From IMG/VR virus record IMGVR_UViG_3300017598_000257, positions 1 to 28,321 of that record: 28,321 bases of DNA. One strand, written 5' to 3'. The notes under the pieces are model-generated. The model was not told the DNA's origin and searched no databases. It worked only from the letters and a program-made list of their open reading frames with translations. The first letter of the stretch is position 1. Every line of letters begins with the position of its first letter. Origin of the DNA: a virus. A program made the position numbers and the translations under genes. Below, piece after piece: positions 14,207-21,826 of this stretch.

Positions 14207-14813
14207 GATTAACCTCACCTTTCATCCAGGTTACAAAATCATTGTATTCTTTTTCTGATGATTCAGCCTTTCCAGGCTTTTTAACCTTACCTGAGAAAAC
14301 TCTTTTCGCTAAATAAAGCACTATTGAATAATGAAATGGCTCTAAATATGTCAATTCATTAAATGGCAGTTTATTGTCATCATCGAAATCGTCTGAAACC
14401 AGAATCGCGTCAACTATGATCGTATTCGCAGCGTCCGGAGGAGTCCCTAATATCATATATTGATTTCTTCTGTAATAATCCACAGGTGTTCCATTTGAAG
14501 CTGATCTCCAACTTGGCCTCTTCTGATCAAGACTTGCCTTCGTTTCCATATCGAGACGCTTGTTGTTATAATTAACTCCACCGCCAGGATATTCATTTAT
14601 GTCATAAAATTTGCTTATGACGTTAACCAAATCATATTGGCTTATTCCAATGGACGCCGTAATCTCCGTTTCTTCTTTAATAACACGAGTTTTCGCGCAG
14701 ACCTCTTTATCGCCAACCTGACACCACGATTCGAGAACAGAATCACTCGCAACATTTGAAGTGATCTCCGGATTCTCTTGCCGGAACCTTGTAATTATTT
14801 CTGATCTTGTCAT
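14133..14813 (-). CDS. Head-tail adaptor-type protein (226 aa)
   Basis: The N-terminus, MTRSEIITRFRQENPEITSN followed by DSVLESWCQVGDKEVCAKTR, matches the start of a family of phage head-tail connector (adaptor) proteins that sit under the portal. The middle carries KLPFNELTYLEPFHYSIVLY, expected in such small helical adaptor proteins. It has no signal peptide. AAGGAGA precedes the ATG. The last 25 residues are basic and overlap the first codons of the next gene by 74 bases, so this tail could be longer than the family norm. Position before the large tail protein agrees with the call. I am less sure of the exact structural class than of its being a virion connector. Confidence 0.75.
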   Translation of the reverse strand: MTRSEIITRFRQENPEITSNVASDSVLESWCQVGDKEVCAKTRVIKEETEITASIGISQYDLVNVISKFYDINEYPGGGVNYNNKRLDMETKASLDQKRPSWRSASNGTPVDYYRRNQYMILGTPPDAANTIIVDAILVSDDFDDDNKLPFNELTYLEPFHYSIVLYLAKRVFSGKVKKPGKAESSEKEYNDFVTWMKGEVNRGTHSTIQMRSKVGYRGTSRHGTR

Positions 14814-14822
14814 AATTTCTCC

Positions 14823-15290
14823 TTACTTTATTAGGAGAATGAACATGGTTATCGGCAAAGAAAAACCACGGCCACATTCCTCCACATAATCATTCTTTGA
14901 TAAAGCTGATATTCCTCCCATCAATACAGATACGGCAATGCACCGTATTACTATCAGATACCATTCGACGCCACCGATACCTAAAGGAAAAGCCGCCAAC
15001 CCACACATGAATCCATGAACCCAGAAATTATCGTATCCAAACAGAAAATCCCAATATGTGGTCAATGCTCCGAAAAGAAATAAAAATGATAATAATATCC
15101 AATACCATTGAACCGACAAGAAAATCATTCCAACAGCACAGCACAAAGCACAACCAACATCTCTAGCTTTTGTATTAAACAACCATTTTGGCATCTTAGG
15201 AAACTGCTGTCTCCCACTATCACCCATCCCGCCAAGCCGATATAAAATTGCACTCAAGAACGATAAAAAAATAATAATAGCTATCTGCAT
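14823..15290 (-). CDS. Conserved phage membrane protein (155 aa)
   Basis: An integral membrane protein with about four to five hydrophobic segments: IAIIIFLSFLSAILY, GCALCCAVGMIFLS, ILLSFLFLFGALTTY, WYLIVIRCIAVSVLMG and a C-terminal segment. Between them are conserved-looking polar motifs RLGGMGDSG, WLFNTKARDVG and GYDNFWVHGF, which I have seen in phage membrane proteins of unknown function. It could be a holin-class or host-interaction protein. The start overlaps the stop of the lipoprotein gene (15281-15290), which implies translational coupling and a shared lysis or envelope role. The biochemical role is unknown. Confidence 0.75.
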   Translation of the reverse strand: MQIAIIIFLSFLSAILYRLGGMGDSGRQQFPKMPKWLFNTKARDVGCALCCAVGMIFLSVQWYWILLSFLFLFGALTTYWDFLFGYDNFWVHGFMCGLAAFPLGIGGVEWYLIVIRCIAVSVLMGGISALSKNDYVEECGRGFSLPITMFILLIK

Positions 15291-15514
15291 CTGTCTGCCT
15301 CCTGCAAGACCGCAGAGAACTGCCGTTTCTCAAGACACCAAAATTCCACGTTGCCATCCATTACGATCCTAGGAGGCGTCTCTGCGATCTCGTCTTTTTT
15401 TGAGAATGTTTCGCACCCGCTTATGAATACGAGAAATACGCTTATTGTCAACGTCAGAACGAATAGACCTTGACCGGTAAGCACGGTATTTCTCAACGAT
15501 AAATTTCTTAACAT
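15281..15514 (-). CDS. Lipoprotein, candidate outer-membrane spanin (77 aa)
   Basis: The N-terminus contains the hydrophobic core LTLTISVFLVFISGC; ISGC is a lipobox, so C34 would be lipid-modified after signal peptidase II. The mature part is about 44 residues and contains PPR, FWCLEK and a final cysteine (C76), which fits short Rz1-like o-spanins. The start at 15514 has no strong SD, so translation may depend on the overlapping upstream gene. Bases 15369-15514 also code, in another frame, for the 66-residue basic protein. In position and frame (+1 relative to that gene) the arrangement echoes Rz/Rz1 nesting. A phage lipoprotein of another role is the alternative. Confidence 0.68.
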   Translation of the reverse strand: MLRNLSLRNTVLTGQGLFVLTLTISVFLVFISGCETFSKKDEIAETPPRIVMDGNVEFWCLEKRQFSAVLQEADRCR

Positions 15515-15569
15515 TTTCGTATTTTTCGATAGCCCAACTTGCTATCCCGATTATTCTCTTAATTGACAT
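15369..15569 (-). CDS. Small basic protein overlapping the lipoprotein gene (66 aa)
   Basis: Starting at the ATG at 15569 (or 15572; the two ATGs are adjacent), the frame reads MSIKRIIGIASWAIEKYENV and ends in a strongly basic tail (RVRNILKKRRDRRDAS). The start lies inside the last codons of the preceding gene, and this gene fills a gap that would otherwise break an otherwise fully coupled gene series. It overlaps the lipoprotein gene by 146 bases. There is no real membrane segment, so it is not a standard i-spanin. It may be a cytoplasmic, nucleic-acid- or membrane-binding peptide. It has no SD of note, and its reality is less certain than that of its neighbours. Confidence 0.5.
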   Translation of the reverse strand: MSIKRIIGIASWAIEKYENVKKFIVEKYRAYRSRSIRSDVDNKRISRIHKRVRNILKKRRDRRDAS

Positions 15570-15762
15570 CATCGTTGTCAGGAACGTCAAGCAATTCCCG
15601 AACCTTTGCACATAACGGAAGAACGATTGCATCATCAATTTTGTTTTCACTATTAGCAACCATATCCTCAATCTTGTCTAACAATGCGTCAACCAACTCC
15701 TTGAACTTATCTTTCGGTAATAGGGTTAAAATTATGTTGATTATTTGTGATATTAGGTTCAT
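15559..15762 (-). CDS. Small helical protein (67 aa)
   Basis: The sequence MNLISQIINIILTLLPKDKF followed by KELVDALLDKIEDMV and an acidic end (VPDNDDVN) predicts an N-terminal amphipathic or weakly hydrophobic helix and a second helix. It could bind the membrane surface. Its ATG overlaps the stop of the 72-residue gene (ATGA). I do not recognise a family. Position in the lysis-like cassette suggests an accessory membrane function, which is inference. Confidence 0.6.
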   Translation of the reverse strand: MNLISQIINIILTLLPKDKFKELVDALLDKIEDMVANSENKIDDAIVLPLCAKVRELLDVPDNDDVN

Positions 15763-15977
15763 TCTGTTTTCTCCGTTTCTTTGACTTCTATGAGTTTTGC
15801 TTTATTTATAATATCGTCAACCCTGTCAATAACACTTACGATCGCCCGATCTGTTTCATCAAGCCTATTTGCAGTATCAACTAATCTGTGCCTAGCTGCG
15901 CAAATTATCGTTCTGTCATCAATCAAAGCATGACGTAATTTGTTTAATTCTTCTGCATCTATTTTAAAATCTGTCAT
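15759..15977 (-). CDS. Small coiled-coil protein (72 aa)
   Basis: The sequence MTDFKIDAEELNKLRHALID continues as a heptad-like pattern through LVDTANRLDETDRAIVSVID to a charged tail, so it probably forms a helical hairpin or coiled coil. No hydrophobic membrane segment is visible. The start and stop are both ATGA-coupled to the neighbours (97- and 67-residue genes). The function is unknown; a partner of the adjacent membrane/coiled-coil proteins is possible. Confidence 0.62.
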   Translation of the reverse strand: MTDFKIDAEELNKLRHALIDDRTIICAARHRLVDTANRLDETDRAIVSVIDRVDDIINKAKLIEVKETEKTE

Positions 15978-16267
15978 TTATGCCCGTTAATTCTTGCTAG
16001 GGTTGCTATCATTTCTCCATGCTCTTTAGCACTTGCAGTATGGTCTAGTCTAACTTGTGCTTGAAATTCTTTTGCACTAACAGTATTTTCTTTGACATTT
16101 TCCGCAAATCCTTTAAGTATTTTTTGATGTTCTATATTAGATGCTTCATAGGCTTCTAACCTTTTTTCATTAGACTGTACAACCCACTTTAGCCCAAGCA
16201 TCATACCGCCAAAAATAACTCCAGCCATGCCAAACTGTGCTAAAGAGGCAATTAAGTGTTCATTCAT
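15974..16267 (-). CDS. Holin-like single-TM protein with coiled-coil tail (97 aa)
   Basis: Residues about 6-29 (IASLAQFGMAGVIFGGMMLG) form a membrane segment starting close to the N-terminus, followed by a long polar helix rich in Glu, Lys and Gln. One N-terminal membrane helix with an extended charged helix is seen in BhlA/UviB-type holins and related small phage membrane proteins, and also in i-spanins. The ATGA overlaps on both sides show that it is translated with the 64- and 72-residue genes. Holin is the best guess; an i-spanin is the alternative. Confidence 0.65.
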   Translation of the reverse strand: MNEHLIASLAQFGMAGVIFGGMMLGLKWVVQSNEKRLEAYEASNIEHQKILKGFAENVKENTVSAKEFQAQVRLDHTASAKEHGEMIATLARINGHK

Positions 16268-16458
16268 AGTTTCTGCTCCAGTTTTTCAAGGATTACTGTC
16301 TGCCTAAGGTTGATGAACTCGCTCTCTCTTATTCTTACATCATGCTCTTCAACAACCTCTTCTGTTTTATTAGCTTTCTCATGTAATTGTCCATACCCAA
16401 AAACAACTCCTACAACAGCAAGGACAACAGTAACTATTATTGCAATGTATTTTCCCAT
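16264..16458 (-). CDS. Single-TM coiled-coil protein, candidate i-spanin or holin partner (64 aa)
   Basis: MGKYIAIIVTVVLAVVGVVF is an N-terminal membrane anchor, followed by a charged helix (EKANKTEEVVEEHDVRIRES) with heptad spacing. This is the layout of a small inner-membrane spanin: one membrane segment and a periplasmic coiled coil. It is shorter than most. The gene shares a TAATG junction with the exported 116-residue protein upstream and an ATGA junction with the next gene. Pairing with the lipoprotein encoded at 15281-15514 would complete a two-component spanin, but the two genes are not adjacent. Confidence 0.62.
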   Translation of the reverse strand: MGKYIAIIVTVVLAVVGVVFGYGQLHEKANKTEEVVEEHDVRIRESEFINLRQTVILEKLEQKL

Positions 16459-16808
16459 TAGTCTGTATAAAAGTCTATTTTAACCTCTTCTCTAATTATT
16501 CCGTTATCATCACAAAGAGTTTTCCACCCTGAGTTTACTGTCGCTAAAGTTCCTTCCCCTGCACCACGCTTTACATAACCTAAATGAATAACAATGTTAG
16601 GCGGGTCAAGCAACGATGTCTGGACTTTAAATCTAACCTTATCAAGACCTGCTCCTGACGCAAAATTGTTATAATTCGTCCACCAAGTACCTAACTCACT
16701 ATATGTAGTTTCAACTCTCCCATACATAAAGAAGTTCATTAAACTAGCCGCACTTGCTGTTGATGTTAGAAAAACTGTTAGTAATAAAATAAGTAATGTT
16801 TTTTTCAT
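16458..16808 (-). CDS. Exported hypothetical protein with signal peptide (116 aa)
   Basis: A textbook signal peptide (MKKTLLILLLTVFLTSTASA, cleavage at ASA) precedes a mature part of about 96 residues that starts ASLMNFFMYGRVETTYSELG and continues with beta-rich sequence. No conserved domain is recognised. AAGGAG overlaps the stop codon of the fibre gene upstream (TAAGGAG), which links the translation of the two. Position directly after a large exported fibre suggests a small accessory or chaperone of the fibre, or a tail-decoration protein; nothing in the sequence decides between these. Confidence 0.72.
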   Translation of the reverse strand: MKKTLLILLLTVFLTSTASAASLMNFFMYGRVETTYSELGTWWTNYNNFASGAGLDKVRFKVQTSLLDPPNIVIHLGYVKRGAGEGTLATVNSGWKTLCDDNGIIREEVKIDFYTD

Positions 16809-16817
16809 TTTTTCTCC

Positions 16818-19800
16818 TTATGAATCGTCCCTTATATATTCCATTCGCATATTAGCTGGGTTTGTAAATGTACCACCAATGTCTACTTCTACGTTTTGAA
16901 CCCACGCTTCTAAAGCAACAACCTGTGCGGCATTAAGTGATACAATAATTTCGTTAGAACAAGATGTTCCTGGATTAGTTGAGATTCTTGTGTAAGAAGC
17001 ACACTTTGAATATTCTAAAACAGTTCCCCCAACAGACACACCAGCATATGCCCAATAACGAGTTGCAAGGTCTTGGTCAAAATTAACAGTAAATCCTATC
17101 TTATAAAGACCATCTTTTTGGATAGTAACACTTCCACCACTCTCTGAATAGTAGTCACTATCCTCAATAACGACTGTATCTAAATCTAAAATCGTTTCAG
17201 CTACTACACCAGCAATCTCCGCACTTGCATAAGCAAAATAGTATCCATATTTTGAAACCATGCCAGTCGTTCTTAGTCCGTCAGTATCAATAGACAACGC
17301 TTCCGTTCCATCTACATCAATATCTAAATCAGTCCCTGCTGAACTATATTCAATCTTTGTATCAGCCAAAGCAGAACCAGCAGTTCCTTCAAGATATATG
17401 CCAACATCTTGAGGAACAACAATAGCTTCATTAGAAAAAACACCATAATTATTTGTTGTGATTGAGCCATCATACTGCTTAAATTCTGCTACGTGCAATC
17501 CGTAATTATTAACAGTTGCTGCATCAGAACCTGCATTAGCAATACCTTGTGAATGTATAACGCTAACACCATACATATTTTGCACTGTTCCTGCTGATAA
17601 GGAAATATCCGTATCTACCCCAATAGCCGCCGATAAGTTATAAAAACTGTTTGTTCCGGCACTATCATTGTTTAACTTTATTCTTGATAAAATACTATAG
17701 TTGCTTGCAATGTCTGTTTCTAACGTAGCAAAAGATAGTATGTTTGAAGCTGAAGAACCGCTTGTATAAGTATAATCAAAATAAAGCGAACCTCTTAACG
17801 ATCCTGATGCTTGAGCATAAAGAGCAAAATTTGAACTTGCTTCATTTCCAAGTATTCCGATATGACCATCTTCATCAACAACAAAAACAGGATTTGCGGC
17901 AGAATCTTCTACTCTAAAGATATCATTGTTCTGTGTTGAATGTGCTTGAACTGTCATCTGCGTTGCGTCTGTATCGCCATCAACAATCAAAGAACCTGTA
18001 ATATCGGAATCAGCGTCTATTCTTAATCCTGTATCTGCAACAAAATCCAAATACCCATCATCATCGGATTCAATATATACAGCGGCATCGCCAAACGAAA
18101 TATAATCATCTAACGCCATAAGAATCCCTGTATCTGCCACATGGGTAATAATAACGTCCTGACTTTCGCCAAGTTGAATTGTTGCACCATCACTATCAAG
18201 GAACAAATCATCTTGAAGGGTAGCATCGTCAGTTGATGATAGTTGCTCACCTGTGATTGTTGCTGTCGTTGTAATATTATCATCTGCAAAATCAGCGTCA
18301 CCGCCTGCTGCAATAAACTTTAAATCTCCAGTATTAGAATCAATGTAAGAATCTGTGCCATCGGAATAAAGGTCAAAGTCTTGGTCTGCACCTAGCTGAA
18401 GTTTATTTGAATCTGAATCTAATTGGATGTCACCTGCAAAGAAGTTACTCGCATCACCGTCTTCTTGATAAATTCCCCAATAATTTGTAATGGCTACTGT
18501 TGCAGTTGAAGGATCAGCTAAAAATAATTGATAAACATTATCTATTGTAGGACTTCCAGTTGAAGCACCATCAACTTCTGCAAATATCAAATAGGTATCT
18601 GTAACTTCAGAGTTTGATGTTCCAGCAACCCCCGCAGAAACATTAAGTCCATATTGTGTTGAAACAACCCCTGTCCCTTCGTGCGTGTTAGAAACAAGCA
18701 ATCCAGCCAAAGCACCCGTATAATCTGCTGAACTTTCTGTTGCTACCGAAACACCTGTATTAGTACCGATTGAAAACTTTGAAGTATTTGTATCTCCTAT
18801 AAAAGTATTTCTTGCGTTTATTGCATAAGCCCCTGTTGTGACATCTGCGTCTAAATCTGCAAGCGTCCATCCAACAGTTAATTTTGCATCGTCGCTTGTA
18901 GCCATTCCAATACTTGTTGCCCCACTATCTGCAACTTCAAAATAAGTCAACCCCGAATCATCATCATCAACCCTAAACAAATAATCCCCTACATCTTGCG
19001 TTGTTCCAACATATAAAGGTTTCTCTACCCAAAGATAATCAGCATCCAGAATCATTACATCGCCACCACCAACTCCCATAGTTAGCTTGTTGGGGTTGCT
19101 AGTTGTATCAAGATACGTCTGAAGGTCTGCTGAATATGCTTTGATTGCATACGCACATTTCCAATAATCATTTGTTTCGTTCCAAAACAATCCTTGTCCA
19201 CCGTTACATCCTTGAAGAAGCGAGAGTTTATCCGTATCAACATACTCTAGTCCGCCTGCCTCTTCTGTTGTTGCACTTAAAGCATCTGTTTCTGCTGTCA
19301 AAAGAGAAAGAGCAGAATGAACATTCGTACAGTCCGTACAATCAATCGCAGGTGTAGCATCGCAACTCTCTACTGCACCCTTAGTATCAACTCCTGCTGG
19401 TACTTCACCAGCACCACAGTTTGCACCATTAGCTGCGAGGTCTGTTGCTGTTGTAGCATTACCTGCTAATGCTCCCGTAAAAGTTGTTGCAGCTAGATTA
19501 GCTGTGCCTGCATTATAAGTAAGTCCACCATCTGTTTTTACTGGCAAACTCCCAGTTGCGCTATCAAATATAGCAGGAAAAGAAGTCGTGTCTGTTCCGT
19601 CTATGACAACAACAGTTGATGCAAGAGTTGCTGTACCTGCATTGCCAGACACATCTCCAGTTACGTTTCCTGTTAAAGCACCTGCAAAACCTGTAGCTGT
19701 TACTAACCCTTTATCTGGACTATAATGAAAGTCACCATCTGACTCTAAGTTAGTGTTATCTGTAGTGAATACAAGTTCGTGGGCATCGTTGGTAGCTTCG

Positions 19801-21818
19801 TCATCAGAAACAGTTACTGTAGTAGCTAAAGTAGCTAAATCAATAGTAATGTCATTATCAACTTCTGCATCTGCAACAACACTTCCGCCAGCTACTAAGT
19901 CACTAGCTGTGAGAGTGTTTGATACATCATCATCATTAAGAACAGTTGCTGTTATTTGTTGGGTAGATAAAGTAAGATAATCTTGTCCTGCCAATGTTAC
20001 TGATGCGTGATGTGCTGAACCACTATGAGTTGCATCTACCGTTGGACTCGCCCATGTTCCTCCTAGTTCACCACCTGGTGTTTCTGTTGCATTATATACA
20101 GCATTACCACCTTCAGTTATCGTAGTACCATTTATCGTTCCTGTTGCTGTTAAGTCACCATAAGCTGAAGAAGAAACTACTGCTTTCGTACCTGCCCCAG
20201 TAAATCCATCGGCAGCATCTAGACTAACAAATGCACCATTTAAAGTATCACCAGCAGCTACATTACCTGCATAGTTATTGGCAAATCCTTCAACTACCCC
20301 TCTATTAGTTAAAGCATTTATCAATCCACCACCTGCTGAAGTGTCCATGTAAAATATATATCCTGTACCATTACCTGCTGACTGTAGGTCAATATGACAA
20401 TTCTCAATTTGTTTATCTGTTCCTGTTCCATGAAGATAAAATGCACCTGCTGCACCTGAAAAAGAAGCATGATTAAGACTTATATGCATAATCATATTCT
20501 TAACTATACCTGCTGTAATAGTTGCACCTGATGCTTCATTAATACCTACGACTATATCGTCAACATCATCTACATTTATGACAAATTCACTATCATAAAT
20601 ATGATAAACATCTGTCCCTGATATTAAAATTACACTATGTGTTTCAGAACCAGCTGATGTGCCGTCTAGGTCATACTTAAATAACGTATGATTAAACTCT
20701 ATGTCCCCACCTGTTTGTGAAAGAAGATTACCTCTAACACCATTTGTAGAAGAAGTCATTTTCAGATAAGTATTATAAATATCTAATTCACCATCCGTCA
20801 TAGCTAGAACTATTGCACCATCTGCTGTAGGAGTAGAACTTAACTTAATATTCATAATCAAGGCATCACTTGTTCCTGGTGGTGCTGTTACTGTCGTTCC
20901 ACTTGCTGAAGTTATATGTGTTGTTTCGTGGTCAAAACCTACCAAAGAAACATATTCTTCCATAACAACATTTTCGGTATAAGTACCTGGGTGTATAAGG
21001 ATTGTATATCTTTTATCTGTTGCATTGTCTGTAATAGAATCTACAGCATCTTGAATTACATCATAATCTCCACCTGCTTTAGCTACTGTTACAACTTGCT
21101 GATAGATATTCGTTAATCCTTGATTGTCCATATCAAGAATACCTGTCATTGTGTCACCAGATTCAAGGACATATTCATCATCATGTATTCCTGAATCTAC
21201 TGTCGGACTTGCCCAAGTACCACCTAGTTCACCTTGAGGAGTAGCTAGAAAAGCATCATATATATCATCTTTTTCAGGACTGTCTGTATCACCATCCCAT
21301 CCTGCACCATATGCTCCATCAACACCATCGTCATCGTCAGTTACTTTTGCTGTATTAGCTGTTACTGCTGTTGTTGTAGATATACCAACTGTTTTAGTAG
21401 CTTCACCATCATCTTCTAAACTTAATTGAACATTATCTCCAGCTACGCTAAACACATCTATTGTTTGGTCGTCTGTTTCGCTAGAGATATACCCTGCTGC
21501 TGTATTCTCTGCCTCTGTCCATACATCTCCTAGAGCCAACTCTTGATTGTTAAGCGTTAAGATCGTGTCTGAAGTTGCTGCTAGAGTAACAGGATTGTGA
21601 ACAGAACCAGATTGATCAATCGTAATCTCTGTTTTACTTCCTGAATTTTCAATCGTAGTAATCGCCGTTCCCTTAAAATTAAGAATCGGCTGTTGGCGCA
21701 TAGTAGTACCATCATTCTGAATGATATGGCCTTCGTTGCATTGTCCATCAACCCAAACGGTACAGGCATTTGCATTGACAGTAATTAATATTAAACAAAT
21801 AAATATAAGTTTTTTCAT
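16818..21818 (-). CDS. Large exported tail fibre/adhesin with beta-helix and C1q-like tip (1666 aa)
   Basis: The ATG at 21818 is preferred over one at 21857 because AAAGGA lies 5-6 bases upstream and it gives a proper signal peptide (MKKLIFICLILITVNANA). A conserved attachment module follows (VDGQCNEGHIIQNDGT and QQPILNFKG), shared with the 417-residue protein. The motif GELGGTWASPTVD occurs at 196-208 and 583-595. Residues about 240-515 form a pectate-lyase-like parallel beta-helix (IQDAVDSI, ILIHPGTYTENVVM). Fibre-type beta repeats follow (GALTGNVTGDVSGNAGTAT at about 710-733; LQLGADQDFDLYSDGTDSYI further on). Residues about 1529-1666 look like a C1q/TNF-like jelly roll (DGLYKIGFTVNFD), expected to trimerise the tip. 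It probably binds host surface polysaccharide or protein. The stop overlaps the SD of the next gene. Confidence 0.85.
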   Translation of the reverse strand: MKKLIFICLILITVNANACTVWVDGQCNEGHIIQNDGTTMRQQPILNFKGTAITTIENSGSKTEITIDQSGSVHNPVTLAATSDTILTLNNQELALGDVWTEAENTAAGYISSETDDQTIDVFSVAGDNVQLSLEDDGEATKTVGISTTTAVTANTAKVTDDDDGVDGAYGAGWDGDTDSPEKDDIYDAFLATPQGELGGTWASPTVDSGIHDDEYVLESGDTMTGILDMDNQGLTNIYQQVVTVAKAGGDYDVIQDAVDSITDNATDKRYTILIHPGTYTENVVMEEYVSLVGFDHETTHITSASGTTVTAPPGTSDALIMNIKLSSTPTADGAIVLAMTDGELDIYNTYLKMTSSTNGVRGNLLSQTGGDIEFNHTLFKYDLDGTSAGSETHSVILISGTDVYHIYDSEFVINVDDVDDIVVGINEASGATITAGIVKNMIMHISLNHASFSGAAGAFYLHGTGTDKQIENCHIDLQSAGNGTGYIFYMDTSAGGGLINALTNRGVVEGFANNYAGNVAAGDTLNGAFVSLDAADGFTGAGTKAVVSSSAYGDLTATGTINGTTITEGGNAVYNATETPGGELGGTWASPTVDATHSGSAHHASVTLAGQDYLTLSTQQITATVLNDDDVSNTLTASDLVAGGSVVADAEVDNDITIDLATLATTVTVSDDEATNDAHELVFTTDNTNLESDGDFHYSPDKGLVTATGFAGALTGNVTGDVSGNAGTATLASTVVVIDGTDTTSFPAIFDSATGSLPVKTDGGLTYNAGTANLAATTFTGALAGNATTATDLAANGANCGAGEVPAGVDTKGAVESCDATPAIDCTDCTNVHSALSLLTAETDALSATTEEAGGLEYVDTDKLSLLQGCNGGQGLFWNETNDYWKCAYAIKAYSADLQTYLDTTSNPNKLTMGVGGGDVMILDADYLWVEKPLYVGTTQDVGDYLFRVDDDDSGLTYFEVADSGATSIGMATSDDAKLTVGWTLADLDADVTTGAYAINARNTFIGDTNTSKFSIGTNTGVSVATESSADYTGALAGLLVSNTHEGTGVVSTQYGLNVSAGVAGTSNSEVTDTYLIFAEVDGASTGSPTIDNVYQLFLADPSTATVAITNYWGIYQEDGDASNFFAGDIQLDSDSNKLQLGADQDFDLYSDGTDSYIDSNTGDLKFIAAGGDADFADDNITTTATITGEQLSSTDDATLQDDLFLDSDGATIQLGESQDVIITHVADTGILMALDDYISFGDAAVYIESDDDGYLDFVADTGLRIDADSDITGSLIVDGDTDATQMTVQAHSTQNNDIFRVEDSAANPVFVVDEDGHIGILGNEASSNFALYAQASGSLRGSLYFDYTYTSGSSASNILSFATLETDIASNYSILSRIKLNNDSAGTNSFYNLSAAIGVDTDISLSAGTVQNMYGVSVIHSQGIANAGSDAATVNNYGLHVAEFKQYDGSITTNNYGVFSNEAIVVPQDVGIYLEGTAGSALADTKIEYSSAGTDLDIDVDGTEALSIDTDGLRTTGMVSKYGYYFAYASAEIAGVVAETILDLDTVVIEDSDYYSESGGSVTIQKDGLYKIGFTVNFDQDLATRYWAYAGVSVGGTVLEYSKCASYTRISTNPGTSCSNEIIVSLNAAQVVALEAWVQNVEVDIGGTFTNPANMRMEYIRDDS
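20034..20072 (-). repeat. Coding repeat GELGGTWASPTVD, copy 2
   Basis: This segment encodes residues 583-595 of the fibre, identical in protein to copy 1 at 21195-21233, although several third-codon positions differ. It marks the junction between the beta-helix region and the following fibre repeats. Different codons argue for an old duplication. Confidence 0.75.
21195..21233 (-). repeat. Coding repeat GELGGTWASPTVD, copy 1
   Basis: This segment encodes residues 196-208 of the fibre, just before the beta-helix region. Together with copy 2 it brackets the beta-helix, which suggests that the helix domain is a swappable module between two conserved linkers. Confidence 0.75.
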
Positions 21819-21826
21819 AGTTCCTT

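Noticed and set aside
15570-15671. Longer start (100 residues) for the 66-residue basic protein
   Set aside because: The added residues overlap the 67-residue gene, have no SD, and the ATGATG at 15569-15572 sits at the expected junction.
16818-21818. Interpretation as a cellular (non-phage) adhesin operon
   Set aside because: The nearby tail-collar, adaptor, conserved tail protein and giant ejection-type protein in one co-directional operon point to a tailed phage.
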